A DNA stretch of 64,000 nucleotides, from positions 2,801,001 through 2,865,000 of the forward strand of contig NZ_CP027773.1 of the NCBI RefSeq assembly GCF_003019815.1. Direction: 5' to 3'. Below are positions 9,348 through 17,145 of this stretch, piece by piece (positions within the stretch are counted from its first letter, which is position 1; each line of letters starts with the position of its first letter). The position numbers and the translations under genes were made by a program. The DNA comes from Variovorax sp. PMC12 (GTDB lineage: Bacteria; Pseudomonadota; Gammaproteobacteria; Burkholderiales; Burkholderiaceae_C). The notes under the pieces were generated by a model that saw only the letters and a program-made list of their open reading frames with translations, did no database searches and was not told the DNA's origin.

Positions 9348-9733
9348 TTGTAGATCGACTCCGGGTCTTTCAATACGGGTTCGACCACGGTCCAGTTGCC
9401 GTTTTCGTACTTGCTGAAGAAGCAGCTGTGGCGGCCGGTGTGGCAGGCGATGCCGGGCTCGTGGCCGAGCTGCGTGACCTTGAGCAGCACCACGTCGTTG
9501 TCGCAGTCGAGACGGATCTCGTGCACGGTCTGCACATGGCCCGATTCCTCGCCCTTGAACCACAGCTTGTTGCGCGAACGGCTGAAATACACCGCGCGGC
9601 CCAGTTCGGCGGTCTTTTCGAGCGCTTCGCGGTTCATCCACGCGAACATCAGGACGTCGTTGCTGCCCTGTTCCTGCGCGATGACCGGCACCAGGCCGTT
9701 CGCGTCCCACTTCACTTCATCGAGCCAATTCAT
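9344..9733 (-). CDS. hisI: Phosphoribosyl-AMP cyclohydrolase HisI
   Basis: HisI opens the adenine ring of phosphoribosyl-AMP, step three of histidine synthesis. The 129-residue stand-alone enzyme shows the metal site residues in RLDCDNDVVLL (about 75-84) and the two cysteines C97 and C104 in GIACHTGRHSCFF, plus SRSRNKLWFKGEESGH at about 51-66. HisI and HisE are separate genes here, not fused as in enteric bacteria. It lies 38 bp after hisF. Confidence 0.97.
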   Translation of the reverse strand: MNWLDEVKWDANGLVPVIAQEQGSNDVLMFAWMNREALEKTAELGRAVYFSRSRNKLWFKGEESGHVQTVHEIRLDCDNDVVLLKVTQLGHEPGIACHTGRHSCFFSKYENGNWTVVEPVLKDPESIYK

Positions 9734-9771
9734 GGAGATATTGTCGGGGATAGAAAAAGACCCTCAAAAGC

Positions 9772-10551
9772 TCAGCTGCGCACGGGGATTCCGCGCTCCG
9801 CCATGCGGGCCTTGGCCTGTCCGACCGTGAATTCGCCGTAGTGGAAGATGCTGGCGGCCAGCACCGCGTCGGCGCCGCCGTTCTGGATGCCGTCGGCCAG
9901 GTCGTCCAGGCTGCCCACGCCGCCCGAGGCGATCACCGGCACGCCGACCGCGTCGCTCACCGCACGGGTCAGCGCCAGGTCGAAGCCGCTCTTGGTGCCG
10001 TCGCGGTCCATGCTGGTCAGCAGGATCTCGCCGGCGCCCCGGCGGACCATCTCGGCGGCCCACTCGACGGCGTCGAGGCCGGTGTTCTTGCGCCCGCCGT
10101 GGCTGTAGACGTCCCAGCCGGCGCCGCGCGTGGCGGCTTCTTCCGGCGTGCGTCGCTTGGCATCGATGGCCACCACGATGCATTGCGAGCCGTATTTCTG
10201 CGAGGCGGCGTCGATCACGTTCGGGTCGGCGATGGCGGCCGAATTGAAGCTGGTCTTGTCGGCGCCGGCGTTGAGCAGCCGGCGCACGTCGGCCACGGTG
10301 CGAACGCCGCCGCCCACGGTCAGGGGAATGAAGACCTGCGAAGCCACGGCCTCGATGATCGGCAGGATCAGGTCGCGGCCGTCGCTGGTGGCGGTGATGT
10401 CCAGGAAGGTCAGCTCGTCGGCGCCCTGCGCGTTGTAGCGCGCCGCGATCTCGACCGGATCGCCGGCGTCGCGCAGTTCGAGGAAGTTGACGCCCTTGAC
10501 GACTCGGCCGCCGGTGACGTCGAGGCAGGGAATGATGCGTTTGGCAAGCAT
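9772..10551 (-). CDS. hisF: Imidazole glycerol phosphate synthase cyclase subunit HisF
   Basis: HisF is the (beta/alpha)8 cyclase that, with ammonia from HisH, forms imidazole-glycerol phosphate and AICAR. The 259-residue protein has catalytic D11 (IIPCLDV) and D130 (VVAIDAKR), and the phosphate-binding TVGGGVRTV and ASGGVGSLDDL loops. The start is MLAKRIIP; the frame continues upstream through the mutarotase gene but is not coding there. Unusually, hisF is not next to hisA: about 4.4 kb with four other genes lies between them. Confidence 0.97.
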   Translation of the reverse strand: MLAKRIIPCLDVTGGRVVKGVNFLELRDAGDPVEIAARYNAQGADELTFLDITATSDGRDLILPIIEAVASQVFIPLTVGGGVRTVADVRRLLNAGADKTSFNSAAIADPNVIDAASQKYGSQCIVVAIDAKRRTPEEAATRGAGWDVYSHGGRKNTGLDAVEWAAEMVRRGAGEILLTSMDRDGTKSGFDLALTRAVSDAVGVPVIASGGVGSLDDLADGIQNGGADAVLAASIFHYGEFTVGQAKARMAERGIPVRS

Positions 10552-10570
10552 GGGGTGAACCGGAAAAGAA

Positions 10571-11404
10571 TCAGGAAACGCAAAGCTGTTGCCAGCCCTG
10601 CCATTGGGCGCCGGGTGCCAGCAGCACCGGCTCGTCGATGCGGGCAGCCTCGACGCAGAGCATGTGGCGAAAGCCGTCTTCGGGCATGTCGGCGAGTTTC
10701 GCACCCAGCACGGCACCGGGGTTCCAGACCACGGTTTCGGTGCAACTGGCGCTTTGAGAGATTTCGAGCGTGCCGGCGGGCTGCACCAGCCGCAGCGGCT
10801 TGGGCGGCGCGGCATACACGCTGTCGAATTCGGCGTCGAAATGCAACGCCGGCGCGGTTTCCACATGGCGGTCGTCGCGCAGCGAATCCCAACGGTTGGC
10901 CCCCTGCAGCCCTTCGAGGCGCACCTGGGCGATGTCGTCGACCCGCAGGTAGGTGTGCAGCGCCGCGGCGAAGGTCCAGGGCGCATGGTCGGTGTTGAGC
11001 AGCGTGAGCGCCAGGCGCAGCTTGCCGGCGGCCAGGGTGGCTTCGAGCCGTGCCTCGAAAGCGTGCGGCCAGAGCTTGCGGGTGGCTTCGCTGTCGCGCA
11101 ATGTCAGCCTGAGAGTGTCAGGTGTGTCGGTGGCCTGGGTTTCCCAAGGCAGGTTGCGCATGAAACCATGCTTGGGCAGCATGCCGCGCTGGTTGAATTG
11201 CGGGCAACATATCGGCACGCCGCCGCGGATGGCCGCCTGCCCGTCGAATATGGCGCGCGGGCTCAGGTAAAGCCTTTCCACCCCGTCGGCCGTGATCCAG
11301 GAGAGCACTTGCGCGCCGTGCAGCGCCACGGTGAGGCTGCTGCCGTCGGCGCCACGGGCGCATACGGCGGGCTGGCCGCGAAACTCGATCGAGCTGATTT
11401 CCAT
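10571..11404 (-). CDS. D-hexose-6-phosphate mutarotase (YeaD-like aldose 1-epimerase family)
   Basis: This 277-residue protein matches the YeaD-type galactose-mutarotase fold: an N-terminal LTVALHGAQVLSWI, then IRGGVPICCPQFN and the conserved KHGFMRNLPWE with a catalytic His. A middle ALHTYLRVDDI and a C-terminal ETVVWNPGA followed by FRHMLCVEAARI complete it. Members interconvert alpha and beta anomers of glucose-6-phosphate-like sugars in the cytoplasm. The start MEISSIEF is preferred over in-frame codons further upstream. It lies 19 bp upstream of hisF, so it may now lead the hisF-hisI-hisE transcript. Confidence 0.88.
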   Translation of the reverse strand: MEISSIEFRGQPAVCARGADGSSLTVALHGAQVLSWITADGVERLYLSPRAIFDGQAAIRGGVPICCPQFNQRGMLPKHGFMRNLPWETQATDTPDTLRLTLRDSEATRKLWPHAFEARLEATLAAGKLRLALTLLNTDHAPWTFAAALHTYLRVDDIAQVRLEGLQGANRWDSLRDDRHVETAPALHFDAEFDSVYAAPPKPLRLVQPAGTLEISQSASCTETVVWNPGAVLGAKLADMPEDGFRHMLCVEAARIDEPVLLAPGAQWQGWQQLCVS

Positions 11405-11537
11405 GCAAGGAATTGTAGGCAGCACCAGCCGCAAGGCCGCCGCATGGAATTGGGCCCCTGGAGCCATTGCGTGCCATGGGGCTTCTTCGATACCCTGTGG
11501 CCGAAGAAATACTCATACACGACAAAAGGGGATACGC

Positions 11538-12845
11538 ATGAAAAAGAAGCTGCCGATGGCTGCCTGGATCCTGATCGCCATGGTGCTCGGTATCCTCGTG
11601 GGCTACATGATCTTCACGAGCTTTCCGGACAAGAAGGCCGCGAAGGAAATTGCCGACTACGTCTCCATCGTCTCGGACGTGTTCCTGCGCCTCATCAAGA
11701 TGCTGATCGGGCCGCTGGTGTTTTCCACGCTGGTGGTGGGCATCGCGCACATGGGCGACGCCAAGTCGGTCGGCCGCGTCTTCGGCAAGGCCATCGGATG
11801 GTTCCTGACCGCGTCGCTGGTCTCGCTGGTGATCGGCCTGGTCATGGCCAACCTGCTCAAGCCTGGCGAGAACCTGGGCCTGCCGCTGCCCGACATCGGC
11901 GCCTCGGCCAACCTCGCGACCTCCAAGTTCACGCTGAAGGACTTCGTGAGCCACACGGTGCCCAAGTCCTTCGTCGAGGCCATGGCCAACAACGAGATCC
12001 TGCAGATCGTGGTGTTCTCGATGTTCTTCGGCGTGGCGCTCGCCTCGCTGGGCGACAAGGCAAAGACGCTGGTGGCGGCCATCGAGGAGCTGTCGCACGC
12101 CATGCTCAAGATCACCGGCTACGTCATGAAGCTCGCGCCGCTCGCGGTGCTGGCCGCCATGGCCGCCACGGTGGCGGTGAACGGGCTGGGCATCCTGCTG
12201 AAGTTCGCGGTGTTCATGGGCGACTTCTACCTGGGCCTGTTCGTGCTGTGGGGCGTGCTGACGCTGGCGGGCTTCCTGTTCCTGGGCCCTCGGGTGTTCA
12301 AGCTGCTGGTGCTCATCAAGGAAGCCTTCCTGCTGTCCTTTGCCACCGCGAGCTCCGAGGCGGCCTATCCGAAGATCCTGCAGGCGCTCGACCGCTTCGG
12401 CGTCAAGCGCAAGATCTCCAGCTTCGTGATGCCGATGGGCTATTCGTTCAACCTCGACGGCTCGATGATGTACTGCACCTTCGCCGTGCTGTTCATCGCC
12501 CAGGCCTACGACATCCACATGCCGATCAGCACGCAGGTCACGATGCTGCTGATCCTGATGCTCACCTCCAAGGGCATGGCGGGCGTGCCGCGCGCCTCGC
12601 TGGTGGTGATTGCCGCCACCCTGAACCATTTCGACATTCCAGAGGCCGGCCTGCTGCTGATCCTGGGCGTGGACACCTTCCTCGACATGGGCCGCTCCGC
12701 CACCAATGCGGTGGGCAATTCCATCGCCACGGCCGTGGTCGCCAAGTGGGAAGGCGAACTGCTCTCCGAGAGCGACGCCGAGATCAACGCCAAGGCGCTC
12801 GACGAGGAAGCCAGCGCCACCCTCGCCCACCCGACGCACGCATGA
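11538..12845 (+). CDS. Dicarboxylate/amino acid:cation symporter (DAACS family)
   Basis: This 435-residue inner-membrane symporter of the GltP/DctA fold begins MKKKLPMAAWILIAMVLGILVGY. It shows the family landmarks: DVFLRLIKMLIGPLVFSTLVVGI in the TM2-3 region, the serine-rich hairpin TASSEAAYPKIL, the unwound TM7 motif NLDGSMMY, and the TM8 stretch DMGRSATNAVGNSIA that lines the substrate site. Substrates in the family are C4-dicarboxylates or acidic/neutral amino acids with H+ or Na+. A binding-protein gene overlaps its stop by 4 bp, an unusual arrangement. It stands on the plus strand inside the otherwise minus-strand his region. Confidence 0.93.
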   Translation: MKKKLPMAAWILIAMVLGILVGYMIFTSFPDKKAAKEIADYVSIVSDVFLRLIKMLIGPLVFSTLVVGIAHMGDAKSVGRVFGKAIGWFLTASLVSLVIGLVMANLLKPGENLGLPLPDIGASANLATSKFTLKDFVSHTVPKSFVEAMANNEILQIVVFSMFFGVALASLGDKAKTLVAAIEELSHAMLKITGYVMKLAPLAVLAAMAATVAVNGLGILLKFAVFMGDFYLGLFVLWGVLTLAGFLFLGPRVFKLLVLIKEAFLLSFATASSEAAYPKILQALDRFGVKRKISSFVMPMGYSFNLDGSMMYCTFAVLFIAQAYDIHMPISTQVTMLLILMLTSKGMAGVPRASLVVIAATLNHFDIPEAGLLLILGVDTFLDMGRSATNAVGNSIATAVVAKWEGELLSESDAEINAKALDEEASATLAHPTHA

Positions 12846-13744
12846 GCCGTTACGCCATGAAACGCATCGGCATGCTGTTCGCGGCCGTGGCGCTGGCCGC
12901 GGCGGCTGTTGCCGCCCAGGCGCAGGAACTCACCGGCACGCTGGCCAAGGTGCGCGCCAGCGGCACCATCGCCATCGGCTACCGCGAGTCGTCGGTGCCG
13001 TTCTCGTTCCTCAACACGCGCAAGGAACCCATCGGCTATTCGATCGAGCTGTGCCGCTCGCTGGTGAGCGCCATCGAGGACGCGGTGGACAAGAGCCTCG
13101 CCATCAAGTGGGTGCCCGTCACCTCGGACTCGCGCATCGACGCGGTCGTGAACGGCCAGGTCGACCTGGAGTGCGGCTCGACCACCAACAACCTCGAACG
13201 CCAGAAGCGCGTGAGCTTCTCGCCGACGATGTTCGTCTCCGGCACCAAGGTGCTGGTGCGCAAGGGCTCGCCGATCAAGTCGTTCCGCGACCTCGCCGGC
13301 AAGAAGGTGGCGGTGACGGCCGGCACCACCAACGAGAAGACGCTGCGCGACCTGTCGGCCAAGTTCAAGCTCGGCATCGACCTGCTGGTGGCGCGCGACC
13401 ACGCGGAGTCGTTCGGGCTCGTGAAGAGCGGGCAGGCCGATGCCTTCGCGACCGACGACGTGCTGCTCTACGGCCTGATCGCGCAGGACGCCGCCAGGGC
13501 CAGCTACGAGGTGGTCGGCGACTTCCTCTCCTACGACCCCTACGGGATCATGTACCGCAAGGACGATCCGCAGCTGAACAAGGTCGTCGTCGACGCCTTC
13601 CAGGTGCTGGCGGAAGACGGCGAGATCGAGCGGCAGTACAAGCGCTGGTTCCTGCGCAAGCTGCCGACCGGGGAAAGCATCGACCTGCCGATGAGCGCGC
13701 AGCTGCAGACGATCATCCAGACGATGTCGGTGAAGGCCGAATAA
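12842..13744 (+). CDS. Periplasmic amino-acid-type substrate-binding protein (ABC family SBP)
   Basis: This 300-residue protein starts with a Sec signal peptide (cleavage about residue 27, AAAVAAQA) followed by LAKVRASGTIAIGYRESSVPFSF. It continues with two lobes typical of the glutamate/aspartate-binding SBP family: GYSIELCRSLVSAI, the polar-ligand loop GQVDLECGSTTNN, VAVTAGTTNEKTL and GQADAFATDDVLL. The first ATG overlaps the symporter stop; an ATG 15 bp on is an alternative. Neither has a Shine-Dalgarno, pointing to translational coupling. No ABC permease or ATPase gene is present in the window. Confidence 0.92.
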   Translation: MSRYAMKRIGMLFAAVALAAAAVAAQAQELTGTLAKVRASGTIAIGYRESSVPFSFLNTRKEPIGYSIELCRSLVSAIEDAVDKSLAIKWVPVTSDSRIDAVVNGQVDLECGSTTNNLERQKRVSFSPTMFVSGTKVLVRKGSPIKSFRDLAGKKVAVTAGTTNEKTLRDLSAKFKLGIDLLVARDHAESFGLVKSGQADAFATDDVLLYGLIAQDAARASYEVVGDFLSYDPYGIMYRKDDPQLNKVVVDAFQVLAEDGEIERQYKRWFLRKLPTGESIDLPMSAQLQTIIQTMSVKAE

Positions 13745-13765
13745 GCCTTCGCCCGGCGGCCGCCG

Positions 13766-14938
13766 TCAGCGGGCCGGCCACTCCCAGCGCGGGATCTCGC
13801 TCATGTCGAGGTTGGCGATGCGCGTCTCGCCGAACCGTTTCTCCAGCACCACGGGCTGCACGCCGTCGCTGTTCTCCAGCGCGGCAATCAGCCGCGCGGC
13901 GTGCGACACCACGATCACCTGCGAGCCGCGCGCGGCCTGCGCGATAAGCCGGCCGAGGGCTGGAAGCAAGTCGGGGTGCAGGCTGGTCTCGGGCTCGTTG
14001 AGCACCAGCAGCGCGGGCGGACGCGGCGTGAGCAGCGCCGCGATCCACAGCAGGTAGCGCAGCGTGCCGTCGGACAGCTCGGCGGCCGTCAGGGGCCTGA
14101 GCAGGCCGTGCTGGTGCATCAGCGTCTCGAAGCGGTCGCCGGAGGCGCGCACCTCCACGCGGGCACCCGGAAAAGCGTCGTCCACCGCGCGGTCGAGCGC
14201 TTCGCCGTCGCCGATCTCGCGGATGGTCTGCAGCGCCGCGGCCAGGTCGGCGCCGTCGTTGGCCAGCACCGGCGTGCGGGTGCCCAGCTGCGGCTGGCGC
14301 GCGGGCGCCTCGGCGTCGGAGCGGAAGTGGTCGTAGAAGCGCCAGGAGCGCATCTGCTCGCGCAGCGTGAGCATCTCGGGCGCGTCGCGCGGGTCGGCGT
14401 GCTCGGTCATCATGCTGGCGAAGGCCGGAATCGGCCGGCCGACGGCCTGCCAGCCCTTGCCTTCGCGCAGGCGCAGCGCCGCGCCCTTGCGGTCGACCAG
14501 TTGCGTCGACAGCCGCAGCAGCGGGCCGCTCCAGATGGCCTCGTGCTTGATTTCAGGGTCGTGCGAGAAGGCCGTCGACGGCACGGGCGGCGGCAGGCCG
14601 ATGTCGATGGCGTAGCCGAAGTCTTCGGCCGTGGTGCCGGCAAAGCCGAGCTTGAGCGCGACCGGCTCGCTGCGCGTGGTGCCCTGCACCGGCAGTTCCC
14701 CGCGCAGCATGGCCGCCGAGAAGCGCTCCGGCCCCGCCCACAGCGTGGAAGACAGCCCGCCTTCGCGCACCAGCGAACGGATCACCCCGCCGTTGGCGAT
14801 GTCGGCCAAGAGCCGCATCGCCCGGTACACGCTCGACTTGCCGCTGCCGTTGGCCCCGGTCACGACCGTGAGCCGGCCCAGCGGCACCGTCAGTTGCCGC
14901 AGCGAGCGGTAATTGGCGATGGCGAGCGCGGAAAGCAC
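13766..14938 (-). CDS. AAA family ATPase of RecF/SMC type (AAA_21-like), stand-alone
   Basis: The protein has 390 residues. A Walker A at residues 28-36 (GANGSGKSS) follows the AIANYRSLRQLTVPLGRL strand typical of RecF-like ATPases. A long insert lies in the middle. The C-terminal half has the ABC-like signature LSDGTLRYLLW, a Walker B in LLVLNEPETSLHPDLLP and the VIVVSHAARLI switch region. No nuclease, TOPRIM or other effector domain is visible and no partner gene adjoins it. Such ATPases occur in DNA repair and some defence systems; function here is unknown. It starts 19 bp after hisA on the same strand. Confidence 0.82.
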   Translation of the reverse strand: MLSALAIANYRSLRQLTVPLGRLTVVTGANGSGKSSVYRAMRLLADIANGGVIRSLVREGGLSSTLWAGPERFSAAMLRGELPVQGTTRSEPVALKLGFAGTTAEDFGYAIDIGLPPPVPSTAFSHDPEIKHEAIWSGPLLRLSTQLVDRKGAALRLREGKGWQAVGRPIPAFASMMTEHADPRDAPEMLTLREQMRSWRFYDHFRSDAEAPARQPQLGTRTPVLANDGADLAAALQTIREIGDGEALDRAVDDAFPGARVEVRASGDRFETLMHQHGLLRPLTAAELSDGTLRYLLWIAALLTPRPPALLVLNEPETSLHPDLLPALGRLIAQAARGSQVIVVSHAARLIAALENSDGVQPVVLEKRFGETRIANLDMSEIPRWEWPAR

Positions 14939-14957
14939 GCGCTGCGCGGCGAAAGCG

Positions 14958-15698
14958 TCAGGCTGCCAGTTCGTCCGCGCGGGCCTGCGCGGCGGCGAAG
15001 TCGAGATCGCCCGAATAGATGGCGCGGCCGCAGATCACGCCCTCGACGCCGTCGGACTCGACCGCGCAGAGCTTGTCGATGTCGGCCATGTTCGACAGGC
15101 CGCCAGAGGCGATCACCGGAATGGTCAGCGCCTGCGCCAGCTTGACGGTGGCCTCGATGTTGATGCCCGAGAGCATGCCGTCGCGGCCGATGTCGGTGTA
15201 GATGATCGACTCGACGCCGTAGTCCTCGAACTTCTTGCCCAGGTCGGCCACCTCGTGGCCCGTGAGCTTGCTCCAGCCGTCGGTGGCGACCTTGCCGTCC
15301 TTGGCGTCCAGGCCCACGATGATGTGGCCGCCGAAGGCGCTGCAGGCATCTTTCAGGAAGCCCGGGTTCTTGACCGCGGCGGTGCCGATGATCACGTAGC
15401 GCAGGCCGTCGTCGATGTAGCGCTCGATGGTGTCGAGGTCGCGGATGCCGCCGCCGAGCTGCACCGGGATGTCGTCGCCCACTTCTTTCAGGATCGCCTT
15501 GATCGCCGCGTGGTTCTGCGGCTTGCCCGCGAAGGCGCCGTTCAGATCGACCAGGTGCAGCCGCCGCGCGCCGGCCTCGACCCATTTGCGGGCCATGGCA
15601 GCGGGGTCTTCGCTGAAGATGGTGGACTGGTCCATGTCGCCCTGTTTGAGGCGAACGCAGTGGCCGTCTTTGAGATCAATGGCGGGAATGAGGAGCAT
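14958..15698 (-). CDS. hisA: Phosphoribosylformimino-5-aminoimidazole carboxamide ribotide isomerase HisA
   Basis: HisA is the (beta/alpha)8 isomerase that converts ProFAR to PRFAR. The 246-residue protein begins MLLIPAIDLKDGHCVRLKQG with D8 as catalytic base. It has the half-barrel phosphate sites QLGGGIRDL and ASGGLSNM and the central GLDAKDGKVATDGW. It follows hisH on the minus strand, but 153 bp with a copy of the dispersed repeat separate the two genes. Downstream lies an AAA ATPase gene instead of hisF. Confidence 0.97.
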   Translation of the reverse strand: MLLIPAIDLKDGHCVRLKQGDMDQSTIFSEDPAAMARKWVEAGARRLHLVDLNGAFAGKPQNHAAIKAILKEVGDDIPVQLGGGIRDLDTIERYIDDGLRYVIIGTAAVKNPGFLKDACSAFGGHIIVGLDAKDGKVATDGWSKLTGHEVADLGKKFEDYGVESIIYTDIGRDGMLSGINIEATVKLAQALTIPVIASGGLSNMADIDKLCAVESDGVEGVICGRAIYSGDLDFAAAQARADELAA

Positions 15699-15750
15699 GG
15701 TGCCGGTCAGCAGGAGCGAGGGTTCAAGAAAAGAGAGCGGAATTTTTCAA

Positions 15751-15845
15751 GGACACCACGGACCGGCTTGGCCGGGCCGTTGGTGTCGCCCCCGGCAGGG
15801 GGTTGGCGAAGCGGACACGAAGTGCCGCACAGCCTGGGGGCGAGC
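15751..15845 (-). repeat. Dispersed structured intergenic repeat, copy 2 (inside the his operon)
   Basis: Read on the minus strand, this 95-bp element starts just after hisH and matches 6404-6500: 59 of 64 positions in the first block, then a matching hairpin. Here the outer stem is ACACC-a-ACGG paired with CCGTGGTGT. The changes relative to copy 1 fall on both sides of the stem and keep pairing, and the inner stem GGC/GCC is also kept. It lies in the transcribed spacer between hisH and hisA, so it would be part of the his mRNA. Confidence 0.75.
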
Positions 15846-15851
15846 AACATG

Positions 15852-16508
15852 TCATGGATTCCAGTGGAGGAAGTTTCGGTAGAGCTGAAGCCCGTGGTCC
15901 GCACTCTTCTCCGGGTGGAACTGGGTTGCAAAAATGTTATCGCGTGCAATGGCTGCGGTAAAGCTCGCGCCGTAGTCGGCCTCGCCGACGCTGTGCACGG
16001 CGTCGGCCGGACGGGCGTAGAAGCTGTGCACGAAGTAGAAGTAGCTCAGGTCGGGAATACCCGCCCACACCGCATGCGGGCGGGCCTGGCGAACCTGGTT
16101 CCAGCCCATCTGCGGCACCTTGAAGCGGCTGCCGTCGGCCTGCAGCCGCCCGGCCAGGTCGAACTTGACGACCTCGCCCGGTATGAGGCCGAGGCCGTCG
16201 GTCGGGCCCTCGTCGCTGCGCGACAGCATCATCTGCATGCCCACGCACACGCCGAACAGCGGCTTGCTGGCCGCCGCCTCGAGCACCGATTCCTGCAGGC
16301 CGGAGTCGCGCAGCTCGCGCATGCAGTCGGGCATGGCGCCCTGCCCCGGCAGCACCACGCGGGTGGCCTTGCGTACCACGTCGGGGTCGGAGGTGACGAA
16401 CACCTCCACGCCCACCTGGTCGGCCGCATGGCGCACGGCCTGCGACACGGAGTGCAGGTTGCCCATGCCGTAGTCGACGACGGCGACGGTATTTGCTACA
16501 GATTTCAT
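15852..16508 (-). CDS. hisH: Imidazole glycerol phosphate synthase glutaminase subunit HisH
   Basis: HisH is the class I glutamine amidotransferase that feeds ammonia to HisF. The 218-residue protein shows the nucleophile C88 in LFGVCVGMQ and the partner residues H198 and E200 in ATQFHPEKS. The N-terminal VAVVDYGMGNLHSV and the oxyanion-strand loop VVLPGQGAM are typical. The start ATGAAATCTG is 19 bp after the hisB stop. An upstream in-frame extension overlaps hisB and is not credible. Confidence 0.97.
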   Translation of the reverse strand: MKSVANTVAVVDYGMGNLHSVSQAVRHAADQVGVEVFVTSDPDVVRKATRVVLPGQGAMPDCMRELRDSGLQESVLEAAASKPLFGVCVGMQMMLSRSDEGPTDGLGLIPGEVVKFDLAGRLQADGSRFKVPQMGWNQVRQARPHAVWAGIPDLSYFYFVHSFYARPADAVHSVGEADYGASFTAAIARDNIFATQFHPEKSADHGLQLYRNFLHWNP

Positions 16509-16527
16509 AGCTGATGGCCGAACGCGT

Positions 16528-17145
16528 TCAGAGCGAGCCCTTGGTCGAGGGAATGACGCCGGCGGAACGCGGGTCGAGCTCCAGCGCGCCGCGCATGGCG
16601 CGCGCGAAGGCCTTGAACACGGTCTCGCACTGGTGATGCGCATTGACGCCCTTGAGGTTGTCGATGTGCAGCGTGACGAAGGCGTGGTTCACGAAGCCCT
16701 GGAAGAACTCGTAGGTGAGCTGGCTGTCGAAGGTGCCGATCATGCCGCTGGTGAAGGGCACGTGCATCACCAAGCCGGGGCGGCCCGAGAAGTCGATGAC
16801 GACGCGGCTCAGGGCTTCGTCGAGCGGCACGTAGGCGTGGCCGTAGCGGCGGATGCCCTTCTTGTCGCCGATGGCCTTGGCCACGGCCTGGCCCAGCGTG
16901 ATGCCGACGTCTTCCACCGTGTGGTGGCCGTCGATGTGCAGGTCGCCCTGGCAGTCGATGTCGAGGTCGATCAGCCCGTGGCGGGCGATCTGGTCGAGCA
17001 TGTGGTCGAAGAAGCCGATGCCGGTGGAGAGCTTGGCGCGGCCGGTGCCGTCGAGGTTGACGCTGACGGTGATCTTCGTTTCGGCGGTGTTGCGGGTGAC
17101 GGACGCGATGCGGTCGCCGCTGTCCTGGCTGGTGGGGGTGGTCAT
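16528..17145 (-). CDS. hisB: Imidazoleglycerol-phosphate dehydratase HisB (monofunctional)
   Basis: HisB dehydrates imidazoleglycerol phosphate to imidazole-acetol phosphate using two Mn ions. The 205-residue protein is the dehydratase only, without the histidinol phosphatase domain of enteric HisB. Metal-site motifs are GFFDHMLDQIARHG, then DGHHTVEDVGI, and the second copies in FVNHAFVTLHID and NAHHQCETVFKAFARA. A separate histidinol-phosphate phosphatase must be encoded elsewhere. The start overlaps the hisC stop by 4 bp. Confidence 0.97.
   Translation of the reverse strand: MTTPTSQDSGDRIASVTRNTAETKITVSVNLDGTGRAKLSTGIGFFDHMLDQIARHGLIDLDIDCQGDLHIDGHHTVEDVGITLGQAVAKAIGDKKGIRRYGHAYVPLDEALSRVVIDFSGRPGLVMHVPFTSGMIGTFDSQLTYEFFQGFVNHAFVTLHIDNLKGVNAHHQCETVFKAFARAMRGALELDPRSAGVIPSTKGSL

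Noticed and set aside
10589..13744. A 1051-codon plus-strand frame ending in the binding protein
   Set aside because: Only the last 300 codons, starting with a signal peptide, are protein-like. The rest is antisense to the mutarotase and out of frame with the symporter.
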